In this document: positions 55,477 to 64,000 of the stretch, one piece after another
Layout: each line of letters starts with the position of its first letter
Position numbering within the stretch: position 1 is the first letter of the stretch
Assembly: GCA_963772585.1 (NCBI GenBank)
Contig: CAVYXV010000010.1
Location: 620,001-684,000 of the forward strand
Source: CAVVXN01 sp963772585
GTDB taxonomy: Bacteria; Planctomycetota; PLA2; JAEUHO01
Length of the DNA: 64,000 nt
Reading direction: 5' to 3'
Notes under the pieces: generated by a model
Told to the model about the DNA's origin: nothing
What the model saw: only the letters and a program-made list of their open reading frames with translations
Database searches by the model: none
Made by a program: the position numbers and the translations under genes

Positions 55477-57045
55477 CTATTCCTCGGACGGCCTCGCCTC
55501 GAACGCGAAGCCGACGCGCGCGAGGTAGGCCGCCTCCTGGTCGAAGTCCTGGCGGGTGAGAGGGTTTCGCCGCAGCCACCCACGCGGGTAGCGGACGAGG
55601 AGCCCGTTCTCGCGCCCCTCGAGCCGGAACGGCGGGGGAGGGCGCGGCCCCCGGTCGCGGTTGGCCAGGACGGCGAGCCGGAGGAGGACGATCAGGCGGA
55701 GCGCGAGCGTCTGGCGCGTGGGGGAGAGCTCCTCCAGCAGCGGCGGGCGGATGCGCCGCCGGTGCCCGCCCACGATCGCCGCGAGGAGCCGCTGGTCGTC
55801 CCGCGAGAAACCCGGGAGATCCGAGTTGGCGACGAGGTAGGCGCCGTGGCCCTGGTGGTGGTGGTAAGCGATGGCCAAGCCCACCTCGTGGAGGCGGGCG
55901 GCCCACGTGACGAAGCGTCCCGCGGCGGCGGGGTCGAGGCCCCACCCGGGAGCGGCCTGCCGCAGGAACTCCACCGCGTGGCGTTCGACGCGGGCGGCGT
56001 GGTGGCGATCGACGTGGTAGCGGTCTTGGAGGATGCGGATCGTCCGTTCACGGACGTCCTCGTGGCGAATCCGCCCCAGCAGGTCGTAGAGCAGACCCTC
56101 GCGAAGGGCGCCGAAGGAGGTCTCCATCCTCTCGATGTCCAAGCCGTCGAAGACGGCGCTGAGCACCGCCACGCCGCCCGGGAAGACCGGCGCCCGGGTC
56201 GGCTTGAGCCCGGGAAGGTCGAGCTTCTTGACGGCTCCCGCCGCGACCATGGTCTTGCGGAGCTTCTTGAGCCCGGCGGGCGTCACCGTGCCGTCTGCCC
56301 AGCCGCTCTCGCGCAGGACGTCGGCGGTGGCGCGGATCGTTCCGGAGCTCCCGATCGCGCGGTCCCACCCTAGGTCGCGAAACCTCCGCTCGATGGTCTG
56401 CACCTCCCGGCGCGCGCTCGTGATCGCTTCGTCGAGCCCCTTCTTCTTGATCACGCCGCCGGGGAAGTGCCGCCGGCTCCACTCGATGCACCCCATGTAG
56501 AGGCTGTGGGCCTCGAGCGCCTCGAATCGCTCCCCGATGACGCACTCGGTGCTGCCCCCGCCGATGTCTACGACGAGGCGGAGGCCGGTGTCGTCGGCCA
56601 GGTCCTGCGCGGCGCCGAGGTAGATGAGACGGGCCTCCTCCGCACCCGAGATCACCTCGATGGGGTGACCGAGGAGTCGTTCGGCCTGGAGCAGGAACCG
56701 GCCGCTCCGTCGCGCGCGCCGCAGGGTGTTCGTGCCCACGGCCCGCACCCGTTCCGCGGGGATGTGACGGATCCGCTGCCCGAAGCGCTCCAGGCAGGCG
56801 ATCGCCCGGTTCCGGGCCGCCTTGTCCAGCTCGCCGCGTTCGTCGAGCCCCAGGCCCAACCGCACCGGCTCGCGGATGCGGTCCACGAGCACGGGGACGT
56901 CGTGGACCGCCCGCGCGATCGCCATGTGGAAGCTGTTCGACCCGAGGTCCACCGCGACGAGTTCGGTGGCCGCCTCGCCGATGCCGGGCGCCCCGGCGCC
57001 TCCGGCCTCGGGGGGAAAATCCGGGCGGGGCGGGGGCGGCGTCAA
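55477..57045 (-). CDS. Exopolyphosphatase/guanosine pentaphosphatase (Ppx/GppA) family
   Basis: 522 residues from TTG 57045 (GGAG five bases before). The ATPase-like core is AVDLGSNSFHMAIAR, VVDIGGGSTECVIGE and SSGTIRATADVLRESG. An HD-like C-terminal region (RFVTWAARLHEVGLAIAYHH, then GHGAYLVANSDLPGFSRDDQ) is present. The family releases phosphate from polyphosphate or converts pppGpp to ppGpp. Length and the HD-like part resemble the long Ppx. ppk2 lies opposite, which points to polyphosphate as substrate. Confidence 0.92.
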   Translation of the reverse strand: MTPPPPRPDFPPEAGGAGAPGIGEAATELVAVDLGSNSFHMAIARAVHDVPVLVDRIREPVRLGLGLDERGELDKAARNRAIACLERFGQRIRHIPAERVRAVGTNTLRRARRSGRFLLQAERLLGHPIEVISGAEEARLIYLGAAQDLADDTGLRLVVDIGGGSTECVIGERFEALEAHSLYMGCIEWSRRHFPGGVIKKKGLDEAITSARREVQTIERRFRDLGWDRAIGSSGTIRATADVLRESGWADGTVTPAGLKKLRKTMVAAGAVKKLDLPGLKPTRAPVFPGGVAVLSAVFDGLDIERMETSFGALREGLLYDLLGRIRHEDVRERTIRILQDRYHVDRHHAARVERHAVEFLRQAAPGWGLDPAAAGRFVTWAARLHEVGLAIAYHHHQGHGAYLVANSDLPGFSRDDQRLLAAIVGGHRRRIRPPLLEELSPTRQTLALRLIVLLRLAVLANRDRGPRPPPPFRLEGRENGLLVRYPRGWLRRNPLTRQDFDQEAAYLARVGFAFEARPSEE

Positions 57046-57194
57046 TCGGGCTCCGAGCGTGAGGTCGCCGGCCGCGCGGCAGCCCGCCGCGGGCACGCGA
57101 CGCGAGCATCCTACTCCCCGTCGCCGCCGGCTCCCGTCCGCGGGCAGGCCCACACCGAGGGGCACCTCCCGAGCGCGGCGAGGAGGCGGCATCC

Positions 57195-57222
57195 TTGCAC
57201 CGCCGCCCGCCGCCGCTACGAT
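57195..57222 (+). promoter_or_regulatory. Possible promoter of tRNA-Asn
   Basis: TTGCAC, 16 bp, TACGAT, 47 bp before the tRNA. The spacing is acceptable, but the match is imperfect. Confidence 0.45.
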
Positions 57223-57269
57223 CCCCGGATGCCCGCCACCCCCCCGGTGGTAGGCTCGCGACATCGCCC

Positions 57270-57345
57270 TCCCCGATAGCTCAGCTGGTAGAGCAACTGA
57301 CTGTTAATCAGTGGGTCGTAGGTTCGAGTCCTACTCGGGGAGCCA
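57270..57345 (+). tRNA. tRNA-Asn (anticodon GTT), with encoded CCA
   Basis: Acceptor TCCCCGA pairs with TCGGGGA; D arm GCTC/GAGC; anticodon stem ACTGA/TCAGT with loop CTGTTAA; T arm GTAGG-TTCGAGT-CCTAC. The discriminator is G and CCA is encoded. The anticodon GTT reads AAC and AAU. It marks the left edge of the accessory island, and a degenerate copy of its 3' half lies at 60262-60307. Confidence 0.96.
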
Positions 57346-57739
57346 CACACCGCCGAGGCCCTGCGAGAGGGCCGAGAGCAGGCCGAGAGGGTCTTCTCGC
57401 ACCGCCGCCAGCGGGGGCCAGAACTCCGGACTTCGAAGCGGGTGCCGTCGTTGCCCGACTCTCTACGCGACCGGCCGCTCAACGCACCGGCTCTACGCCT
57501 TCCTCTCATCCTCTCGCGAGAGCGAGAGAGTCCTTGGTTGGTTAACAAGAGAGTATGGAATGGGGTCCATGTCGCGTTCGAGACACGAGGCCTTTGGGCG
57601 CGGTGTTGGGACGCCGTACCCCTCGCGACTCCTGCGACCAGGGAGGGGCGCGCTGCCGGTCGGGAGATGGGCATCCGAACTGCGCGCCCTGGCGTTTCAA
57701 TGAGGGCGGCGCCTACCTCGCGCCGTCGGGAGGCACTGC
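57346..57739. repeat. tRNA-Asn flank, left copy of a degenerate duplicated segment
   Basis: No gene. The stretch near 57465-57575 (GCGACCGGCCGCTCAACGCA, then TCTACGCC, TTAACA, GAATGGGG) returns in altered form at 60457-60566, after the degenerate tRNA copy. A third, shorter echo (CCCGGCGTTGAACTCACGG) lies near 60018. Confidence 0.5.
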
Positions 57740-59878
57740 ATGCGTACGATCACCCTGCTGCTCGCCATCCTCTTGCTAGCCCCGACGAACGTGCGCTCCG
57801 AGGACGACGCATCGGACGCGGACGTCGAGACCTTCCCGCTGATCCTCCGTACGGATGACCGCCCGGACGTCCTGACGACGACGGTCGTGGACGCGCGGAA
57901 CGGGCTGCCGATCGTGGGCGCCACGGTCCGGGGATACGCGGAGAGCATCGACGGCCGCGCCGCTGCGGTCAACGCGCTCCTCCTGACGATGAAGACGGAT
58001 GCGTACGGGCTTGCAGTGGGTCAGGTCGATACGAAGGCTCTTGTCGCCAGCCACTGGATCGTGACGGCCGAGGGCTACCGCCCCTACGCCGCGTACCACG
58101 GCTACTGGCCGCCCGAGCGCGTGGACCTGGAGCCCGCGACACCCGTGGCCGTGCGGATCCTCGGGCCCTACGGGGAGCCCGTGGTCGGCGCACTGGTCGA
58201 GGGCTTCTCGGGGTGCCCGCACGCGCCGCCCGCGGTGCAAGGTCGGACGGATGACAACGGCCTGTTCCGGGCCGCCGACGGCTCGCCTGAGGGCTTCTCC
58301 CTCTGGTTCCGCGCACCCGGCTGCGCGTGCATGGTCGGCGACTTGCCCGCCGTGTTCGGGGATGCGCCCTGCGTCCAGGTGCTCTCACCCGGCATCACCG
58401 TGCGGGGGCGCGTGCGCGACCGGGACGGACGACCGATCCCCGGTGTCGTGCTCCGGGGCGCCAACTACCCGCGAGGTCCCGCCACCCTGACCGATCTCGA
58501 GGGGATGTTCGTGCTCGGAGGACTGGACCCGGAAGAGGGGCTGCAGGTCTTCCACCCGACGATCCATCTGGACGCACCCTGCACCGTCGAACGCGCGGCG
58601 GCGGACGTGCCCCTTGACCTGATCTGGTCGCTGGAGGGCCTCGGCCAGGAAGGTGAACTGGGGACGGTCACGATCCGCGCCCGGGGACCGGACGGGAAGG
58701 CCGTGTCAGACCTGGACCTCCTCGTCGTGGGCCCGGACGGTCAGGCGCAGGACGGTGCGACGGACGTCGAGGGGGAGTGGGTCCTTGAGCTCCCGGCGGG
58801 CCGCTACCGCGTACGGGGCGACGACCCCTTCGACCCCTACGACGTCGTCGAGGGCATCGTGGACGTGCCTTCCGATGGGGAGGTGACGCTGGAGCTCGCC
58901 CTGTCACCTCGTCCCCGCCTGCGAATCGAGGGAGACGTGCCTGCCGACCTCGCCCTGGGCATCGTCGCCGCGGGCCGCGTGTACGGCGGGCCCGGCGAAT
59001 CCGAGGAGCCCGATCCGCCCGTCTGGGTGCCGGCGCAGGCGAGGGCGGTCGTTTGCCTCGTGAACATCGAGCAGGATTGGGCCCACTTCGTGCCCGTGGG
59101 GCCCGTCGTGGATGGCGTTCGTACTGCGACGCTCGATGTCCCCTTGCCGCACCGGATCAGGCTAGCGGACGACGACTCGCTCGACGGCGCGAACGTCGTT
59201 CTCACGCCTCGCGACCATCCGGGTGTCGAACGGTGGCTGATGGACCCCGTGGACGGGACGGTCCCCGTTCGATGGGGAGGTCGCTTCGACCTCACGGTCA
59301 GGCTCGGGGGCGGCACGCCGGACCGCGTGGTCACGCTCGACCTTCCGCCACTCCCGGCGGGCGCCGTCGAGAGGCGTATCGACCTGGAGCGCGACGCCAA
59401 GCCCGTCACCGGATCCGGCGAGGCGCGTCTGAACGTAAGGAGAGCCGACGGGCAGTCCGTACCGGAACTGACCGTCTCCGGCGGGAAGGTCGGCGCGGCG
59501 TGGAGCGGATTCCAGGGGAAGTGGGACAACCCGGTCGAGGTCTGGGCACCGTGCCGAGTGCTGCTGACGTCGCCAGGGCTGCACCCCCTCCAACTCGACG
59601 TGACCCGCCCGGGCGACCAGGACGTCGTGTTCCCTGCCGCCGGCATCGACCTCACGACCGTCGACGCCTCGGGCACGTGGGTTGCATCGGCCGTCCTGGT
59701 GAACGGCGTCGTCTACGAGGCACCCGAGGGGCAGCTCTCGATGCGGGGCTTCCCCGCGGGAGACCACGCCGTCGTCGTGCAGCGCACGTCGTGGCCGCCG
59801 ACCGTCTCCGAGAGCGTGCGTTGGCGCTTTCGCCTGTCCGAAGGGCAGATCCTCACGAAGACGATTCGGCTCCCGTAG
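57740..59878 (+). CDS. Secreted carboxypeptidase-regulatory-like domain protein
   Basis: 712 residues. Signal peptide MRTITLLLAILLLAPTNVRS. The mature chain has repeated transthyretin-like beta modules: VVDARNGLPIVGATVRGYAE, VAVRILGPYGEPVVGALVEG, VRGRVRDRDGRPIPGVVLRG and VTIRARGPDGKAVSDLDLLV. Each is followed by a strand like RYRVRGDDPFDPY. It resembles the anchored protein at 7965 but has no membrane anchor. It is probably an envelope or extracellular protein. It lies between the tRNA-Asn and its degenerate copy, so it may be island cargo. Base composition is like the core genome. Confidence 0.82.
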   Translation: MRTITLLLAILLLAPTNVRSEDDASDADVETFPLILRTDDRPDVLTTTVVDARNGLPIVGATVRGYAESIDGRAAAVNALLLTMKTDAYGLAVGQVDTKALVASHWIVTAEGYRPYAAYHGYWPPERVDLEPATPVAVRILGPYGEPVVGALVEGFSGCPHAPPAVQGRTDDNGLFRAADGSPEGFSLWFRAPGCACMVGDLPAVFGDAPCVQVLSPGITVRGRVRDRDGRPIPGVVLRGANYPRGPATLTDLEGMFVLGGLDPEEGLQVFHPTIHLDAPCTVERAAADVPLDLIWSLEGLGQEGELGTVTIRARGPDGKAVSDLDLLVVGPDGQAQDGATDVEGEWVLELPAGRYRVRGDDPFDPYDVVEGIVDVPSDGEVTLELALSPRPRLRIEGDVPADLALGIVAAGRVYGGPGESEEPDPPVWVPAQARAVVCLVNIEQDWAHFVPVGPVVDGVRTATLDVPLPHRIRLADDDSLDGANVVLTPRDHPGVERWLMDPVDGTVPVRWGGRFDLTVRLGGGTPDRVVTLDLPPLPAGAVERRIDLERDAKPVTGSGEARLNVRRADGQSVPELTVSGGKVGAAWSGFQGKWDNPVEVWAPCRVLLTSPGLHPLQLDVTRPGDQDVVFPAAGIDLTTVDASGTWVASAVLVNGVVYEAPEGQLSMRGFPAGDHAVVVQRTSWPPTVSESVRWRFRLSEGQILTKTIRLP

Positions 59879-60574
59879 TCCGAACCAAGCGGCGATCAGG
59901 ACGCCGACGACTACGACCGCGACGGCAGGAGCAGGAAGGCGAGCGGGGCGCCCGGCGAGCAGCCTACGGCTACGGCCCCAGAGCGGCGTACCTGCCGCTC
60001 GCGCCGGGAACCGACCCGGCGTTGAACTCACGGACTCTAAGCCTCCCGCGGCAGCCAGCCGCCAGTGGGGCCCGCCACGCCCTTTGAAGCGCAGGACCGG
60101 GCCCTGTTCGAACGTGAGAATCGATCGGATCCCCGCTCCGCCCCCCGGCAGTCGGTTAACAACGGACGGCCGCCAGCCCCTGATTCTCGGGCTTTGTGGG
60201 CACTCCCGGCCCTGGTTCGAACTTGAGGGAGGGGTGGACCCCCATTGCGAAGATCGAACTCCTGTTAACCGGTGGGTCAGGAGTTCGAGAGTGGGTATTG
60301 GGAGCCATTCTCACGCCAGAGCCCTCCGGCTCTCGCGTTCTCTCCCGCGGCGCCGCCTCGCCGGTCCGCGCACAGGGCGCCCCAGGGCCCCGATGTATCG
60401 CGGGTTTGCGGGTGGGCCGCCGAGCCCGGGTGACGGCCGCCTCCCCGAGGGCGACCGGCCGTTGAACGCACGGGTTCTACGCCTCCCTCTCAGACTCTCG
60501 GTCGGGGGAGAGAGGGCCGGCTTCGTTAACAGCGAGGCGCGAATGGGGCCCAACCGCGACCGATAGGGGCCTCC
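59879..60574. repeat. Gap with degenerate tRNA-like and repeated segments
   Basis: No gene. It holds a short echo of the tRNA-Asn flank near 60018, two fragments with GGTTCGAAC-like T-loop sequence (about 60110 and 60215), the tRNA-Asn 3' copy at 60262-60307 and the right flank copy at 60457-60566. It looks like a scrap-yard left by repeated insertions at this tRNA. Confidence 0.5.
60262..60307 (+). pseudogene. Degenerate copy of the tRNA-Asn 3' half
   Basis: CTGTTAA, GGTGGGTC, TTCGAG and GGGAGCCA occur in the same order and spacing as in tRNA-Asn 57301-57345 (45 versus 46 nt), with the T stem broken. It suits an old attachment-site duplicate formed by integration at the tRNA 3' end. Confidence 0.55.
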
Positions 60575-62230
60575 TCACGTTGCATCGAGCGGGGACCTTG
60601 CCCGGGTCGCGTCGTGAGCAAGGTCGAGGTGCAGTTCCTGCGTCACGGCTGCCAGCCCACGAGAGCCCTGGTGGCGGTCGATCAAATTCTGCAGGTGAGG
60701 GTGCGAGTCCTTGAGCTCATACCAGCAGAAGGGCATGCCACGCTTGCCGAGCAGTTCGTGTGCCGTCAGCACAACAACGGGCGTCCGCCACTCCCATTGC
60801 CTGTATGGCGCTCGACCTTGAGCAGCTAGCCTCCCCAGCGCGACCTTCTCCTTCGGAGAGAGGGCGTCTCGGAGCGTAGAGAACAGGAGCGTGGCTCCAG
60901 GGAAGGCCCGAGCGAGAGCACGTGCACGGGAGATGTCCTTGCGTTTGAAAGGACCGAAGCTCTTGCATTCACCCAGAATCAACTCGGGAGCCTCGTTGGT
61001 GAGGCCCCATGGACGCCACCAGGCCGCCATGTCGACCTCAAGCTCCGCACCCTCGGCAGACTTCAGGATCGTCCCTGGAATCCACGTGGCATCGCTTCCT
61101 GCACGTGTAGTCAGCACGCTCAGCGATAGCGCGACCGTGTAGGCGCCTTGAGCGTAGTTCTCCACCGCGAACGGCCCCTGGGTTCTGTATCCCCATTTGG
61201 ACGTGCTCGGGTTTGACGCGGGGAACGGGAAGGTCCGGAGGCACCGTTCACATTCAAGTTCGTCGCCGATGTGTTCGGGCGGGTAGAAGTTGCTGCGGGT
61301 GCACGCGGGGCATCGAACCATCAGGCCCACGCGCAGAACACCTCGATCGACCAGAGCCGACAGGTGTCGTTCGGCTGTCCGCGCATCCACGCTGTATGCC
61401 GCCTGAAGGCGCTGCATGAGTTTGGACCGACCGATGACCCGCGCCCTCGCGCGGGACACACCGTCGTCTTGCCGAGAGGACGCGGTCTCGACCTCCACGG
61501 CGGCATGCGCCAGGCCGTTGAGCAACTCAATCACGTCGCGGTTTGCTATGCTCGATGCCCCCCACGGGCCGCCGAGGGTGCGGAGCATCTCTCTGCAGGT
61601 CGTGCCGGCATCGGACGGTTCGGTAGCGAATCCACGGGAATCGAACCAGGCGCGCATGACGGTCTCGTGCGACGGAAGTGGCCAGTACTGTGCCATCTCC
61701 TCGTACTTGCAGGCGACGATGATGCCCTCTTCTCCGACCCAAACATCCTCACTGGAGATGGACCCGAGAAGCTGACGGGCGTCCTGGATGCCCACGGGGA
61801 TAACGGGGGCCGCGCCGTCGCGTATGTCCCGGTCTTCGACTCGGATGACATTGACCCAGCGTGCATGGGGAGCCCACTCGCCTCGCGTAGGCAACTCTGG
61901 GGCGAGAGTGTCGAAGGTCAAGCGCCCATCAGATACCACTGCAGAGATCCTGTCCCGAGCAGCCTCCACTTGGCACCGCTTGTCTCGGTGGACCATGGCC
62001 GGGGTAGGGCCCCATGCATTCCAGATGGGGGGATACCAGTCCTGCAAGACGATCGCGCCCTTTAGCCCTGGCGTGACTTGGTCCGCAAACTTCGTGAACT
62101 CCTGGTCGCGTACGGAGCGGCCTCGCAGGAGTGTCGGACGACGGGTGCTCGGGTCGTCCAGCGCGTCAAGATCCACGTTCGCGCGGACGAGGGCGACGAC
62201 CTGATCCGCGAGCGTCCTAGACCACTCCAT
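60575..62230 (-). CDS. Winged-helix/zinc-ribbon/PD-(D/E)XK-like nuclease protein
   Basis: 551 residues from ATG 62230, overlapping the upstream stop by 14 bp. Residues about 1-260 are unrecognised. A winged helix follows (KLMQRLQAAYSVDARTAERH, then LVDRGVLRVG), then a zinc ribbon (MVRCPACTRS and LECERCLRTF). The last 200 residues contain EGAELEVDMAAWW and, 22 residues later, LILGECKSFG: the D...ExK pattern of PD-(D/E)XK restriction-type nucleases, with RARALARAFPGATLLFST after it. I infer a DNA-cutting effector. Codon choice is less GC-extreme than elsewhere. The upstream gene might be its N-terminal part. Confidence 0.65.
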   Translation of the reverse strand: MEWSRTLADQVVALVRANVDLDALDDPSTRRPTLLRGRSVRDQEFTKFADQVTPGLKGAIVLQDWYPPIWNAWGPTPAMVHRDKRCQVEAARDRISAVVSDGRLTFDTLAPELPTRGEWAPHARWVNVIRVEDRDIRDGAAPVIPVGIQDARQLLGSISSEDVWVGEEGIIVACKYEEMAQYWPLPSHETVMRAWFDSRGFATEPSDAGTTCREMLRTLGGPWGASSIANRDVIELLNGLAHAAVEVETASSRQDDGVSRARARVIGRSKLMQRLQAAYSVDARTAERHLSALVDRGVLRVGLMVRCPACTRSNFYPPEHIGDELECERCLRTFPFPASNPSTSKWGYRTQGPFAVENYAQGAYTVALSLSVLTTRAGSDATWIPGTILKSAEGAELEVDMAAWWRPWGLTNEAPELILGECKSFGPFKRKDISRARALARAFPGATLLFSTLRDALSPKEKVALGRLAAQGRAPYRQWEWRTPVVVLTAHELLGKRGMPFCWYELKDSHPHLQNLIDRHQGSRGLAAVTQELHLDLAHDATRARSPLDAT

Positions 62231-63008
62231 CGGGGATCGGAAGAACCTCGTATCCGAATGCACGTAGGTTCCAGTAGTCAATGATGTCCCTCGGAGAGCG
62301 CGCACGTATGCAGAAGAGGTAGGGACCAGCCCTCCAACCGTGCTGGTGCCACCGCAGACTCTGCGCCCCGAGCACCAGAGGATTGAGTGAGCCGTCCGTG
62401 AGAGTCCGCAGGAAGTTCTCTGCGTCTACAGCCCGATCCTCGGCGCCAAGTCCATCCGAGAAGGCTCGGGCGTGGTCTTGTCGCCCCTCGCCAGCCGGGA
62501 AGCGGCCGAAGCAGGCGGCATCCAACAACTGGAAGGAGTCGTCCGATATGGTCGGGTTCAGGATCGTGGGTGGATCGCGCTTGACGAAGCGAAGCTCGCG
62601 GTTGTGGAACTGTCGGTAGGCGGGAAGAGACGATAGGCCACAGGCTAGCCTCACAGCGCCAGTCGATGGGAAGTACTCCTCGATGCCGAGCGTGCGTTCC
62701 TGGGGGAAGTCGACTCCGAGGGGCTGCTGCTCGGGAAGAACGACGTAGTCGGGGTCGAAGGCCTTCAAGTAGCCATGCAGAATCTGCTTGGATGATTGCG
62801 ACCGCAGGGGCCGTGCTTCCCACCAGCGCGGGACTCTCGTGAACCATGGGACGATCGGATTCAGAATCCCACCCCACGTGCAAGTCAAGGCCTCGAGGAT
62901 GCGGCCCAGGGTGCGATCGTCACTGGGTCGTACGAGGAACGCGACTCGAATGGGCCGCACAGTGCGATGGATTGAGACTGATCGCAGTTCAGAGGGCATC
63001 GTAGGCAC
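62217..63008 (-). CDS. Hypothetical island protein, partner of the nuclease
   Basis: 263 residues. The start is GTG 63008 (overlapping the previous stop as TAGTG) or ATG 62999. It begins PIRVAFLVRPSDDRTLGRIL followed by CTWGGILNPIVPWF, a pattern I associate with a family of uncharacterised island proteins. It ends IIDYWNLRAFGYEVLPIPDG. The ends suggest it is a domain normally continued by more sequence: a one- or two-base change would join it to the nuclease gene. No catalytic motif is recognised. Confidence 0.6.
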   Translation of the reverse strand: MPTMPSELRSVSIHRTVRPIRVAFLVRPSDDRTLGRILEALTCTWGGILNPIVPWFTRVPRWWEARPLRSQSSKQILHGYLKAFDPDYVVLPEQQPLGVDFPQERTLGIEEYFPSTGAVRLACGLSSLPAYRQFHNRELRFVKRDPPTILNPTISDDSFQLLDAACFGRFPAGEGRQDHARAFSDGLGAEDRAVDAENFLRTLTDGSLNPLVLGAQSLRWHQHGWRAGPYLFCIRARSPRDIIDYWNLRAFGYEVLPIPDGVV

Positions 63009-63756
63009 TACTCCCTAGCCGTGTTCCGCTGTCGAGGCCTGCGGGACTGTGAGCGGAGCCGGTGGCCACGGACGAGCGCCGCCGTACGCGATTCGTGCAG
63101 CAGACGCGCCCCCAGGAGCACGACGCCGTCGTCTCGGAAGCTGAACTCCGCTACCTCAGGAACCGGGTGGCTCGTCGTGAAGACCGTCCACTCACAACCC
63201 GCCAACAGGAAGGACCACGCCCAGTGACCGAAGAGCCGGGACGGGATCGGTGCTGAGATGGCAGGGATCAGGTCGCCGGTCGCGGTGACCGTGAACTCGC
63301 CGACGATTGGGTAGGCATCTGCGGACTTCGTGTCGTTCGCGAGAAGCATCCTGCGGATCCGCTCCTCGTGCCTCGGCCCAATCGAGGTGACCGCGTACTC
63401 GCGTCGAGAGGCGACGCTCGCGCGCCACAGGATCGAGAGGATGCACAGGCGCAACGGCTCAAGGGGACTGAGATTCTCGGCTACGTGGAACTCTGGGCGG
63501 CGATACGTGCCGGGCGGAGGCGTCCTCTCCACGCCGTCAAGAACGGCTTCTCAAATCGGTCATTGAGATCGCGCTCGCAGTCTGTGCAGAGCAGGGGCTC
63601 GCGAAGCCCCTTCTGGATCAGACTCGGCGCCCCGCCCTTGAGGGCATCCGCCTGGAACGCACGGTGCTTCTCATCGTAGAGCTCCCGATAGAGGAACTCG
63701 GAGGCAATGTGCGAGTTGCGGAGAGGGCGGTCGCGCAGGCACAGGCGGCAGGGCAT
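63008..63756 (-). CDS. HNH-like zinc-cluster protein, frame broken near 63530
   Basis: The first frame starts at ATG 63756: PCRLCLRDRPLRNSHIASEF, then LLCTDCERDLNDRFEKPF. This CxxC...SHIxxxFxYR...LLCxxCE arrangement belongs to a family of small HNH-like proteins. In the second frame (63532 to 63008) the family's back half follows: LRLCILSILWRASVASRREY, RHEERIRRMLLAND and AYPIVGEF. A single-base change near 63527-63537 joins both. Whether it is decayed or a sequencing error is open. It leads the three-gene operon. Confidence 0.6.
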
Positions 63757-63873
63757 TCACTCAGGCTACTGCACGGGGGTCACAACCGTGGACCCTCGGA
63801 CTGGCCCAGGGACAGTGTTCGTGTACCGACGGCAACTCGGGCATCGGTTGGCGTGGGCATCCGAACCCGCAGT
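63757..63873. other. Short gap upstream of the island operon
   Basis: 117 bp between the right-edge gene and the zinc-cluster gene, likely the promoter region of the operon. No sigma-70-like pair is evident. Confidence 0.25.
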
Positions 63874-64000
63874 TCAGTTTGCGCCCCGAGCGATTCTCCA
63901 GGCCTCCCGCTGCTCTCCCCACGCTGGCGTCGACACGATGGCCAGCAGGTCTCGATGCTGCGGCGGAACGCCCACTGCTGTCACGAGATGCAGCACTGCT
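63874..64000 (-). CDS. Hypothetical protein, C-terminal fragment at the window edge
   Basis: The minus-strand frame is open from the window end to TGA at 63876-63874 and reads protein-like: AVLHLVTAVGVPPQHRDLLA, then IVSTPAWGEQREAWRIARGA. Only the last 42 residues are visible, so no family can be named. It would be transcribed ahead of the zinc-cluster gene. Confidence 0.4.
   Translation of the reverse strand, partial: AVLHLVTAVGVPPQHRDLLAIVSTPAWGEQREAWRIARGAN

Overview
This 64 kb window is very GC-rich chromosomal DNA, roughly 70% by eye, from a diderm bacterium. It holds a type II secretion locus, a Tat component, lipoproteins and FHA/Ser-Thr kinase signalling. MqnA implies menaquinone synthesis by the futalosine route. 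Carboxypeptidase-regulatory-like surface proteins, a TsaC-phosphatase fusion, a fused transporter/spermidine synthase protein and HEAT-repeat proteins all suit a high-GC planctomycete-like or neighbouring lineage. That placement is an inference: there is no rRNA or other phylogenetic marker beyond S21, DnaK and SerS.

Layout. 1-2.2 kb: a divergent sensor/NtrC-type regulator pair. 2.3-4.8 kb: a probable HNH nuclease-RuvB-like helicase fusion split by one extra G in a G7 run. 5-13.7 kb: small, secreted and membrane proteins, a GNAT acetyltransferase, a large anchored regulatory-like-domain protein, a decayed HTH gene and tRNA-Val. 13.8-22.3 kb: housekeeping genes (ald, a MATE exporter, a WYL regulator, miaA, a membrane-fused nadD, mqnA, serS). 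22.4-30.5 kb: a leftward type II secretion operon, gspD-E-F-G-H-I-J, with gspD and gspE broken by about nine small indels. 30.8-36.6 kb: rpsU, a fused transporter/spermidine synthase-like protein and a HEAT protein. 37-43.6 kb: hydrolase, TsaC-phosphatase fusion, a second histidine kinase/NtrC pair, dnaK and a DUF167 protein. 43.6-50.2 kb: FHA/Ser-Thr kinase, YggS-type PLP protein, beta-propeller protein and tatA. 50.3-57 kb: tilS, then gap-rpe-accD-ppk2 facing ppx/gppA. 57.27 kb to the end: tRNA-Asn followed by an accessory island.

The island is the most novel part. It begins at tRNA-Asn. A degenerate copy of that tRNA's 3' end lies about 3 kb further on, and related junk lies around both. 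Beyond it is a lower-GC leftward operon of an HNH-like zinc-cluster protein, an unrecognised protein and a winged-helix/zinc-ribbon/PD-(D/E)XK-type nuclease protein. This looks like an undescribed nuclease-based, possibly anti-phage, module. Separately, a 230-bp repeat with short terminal inverted repeats and internal palindromes occurs three times (24.35, 36.63 and 49.26 kb), each time at the 3' end of a gene.

Regulation. Five sites match a sigma-70 pattern of TTGnnn, 16-17 bp, TAnnnn: tRNA-Val, the 19.6 kb lipoprotein gene, rpsU, the beta-propeller gene and tRNA-Asn. Several strong hairpins sit between convergent genes. Many starts are GTG or TTG with a purine-rich ribosome site, and coupled TGATG or GTGA junctions are common.
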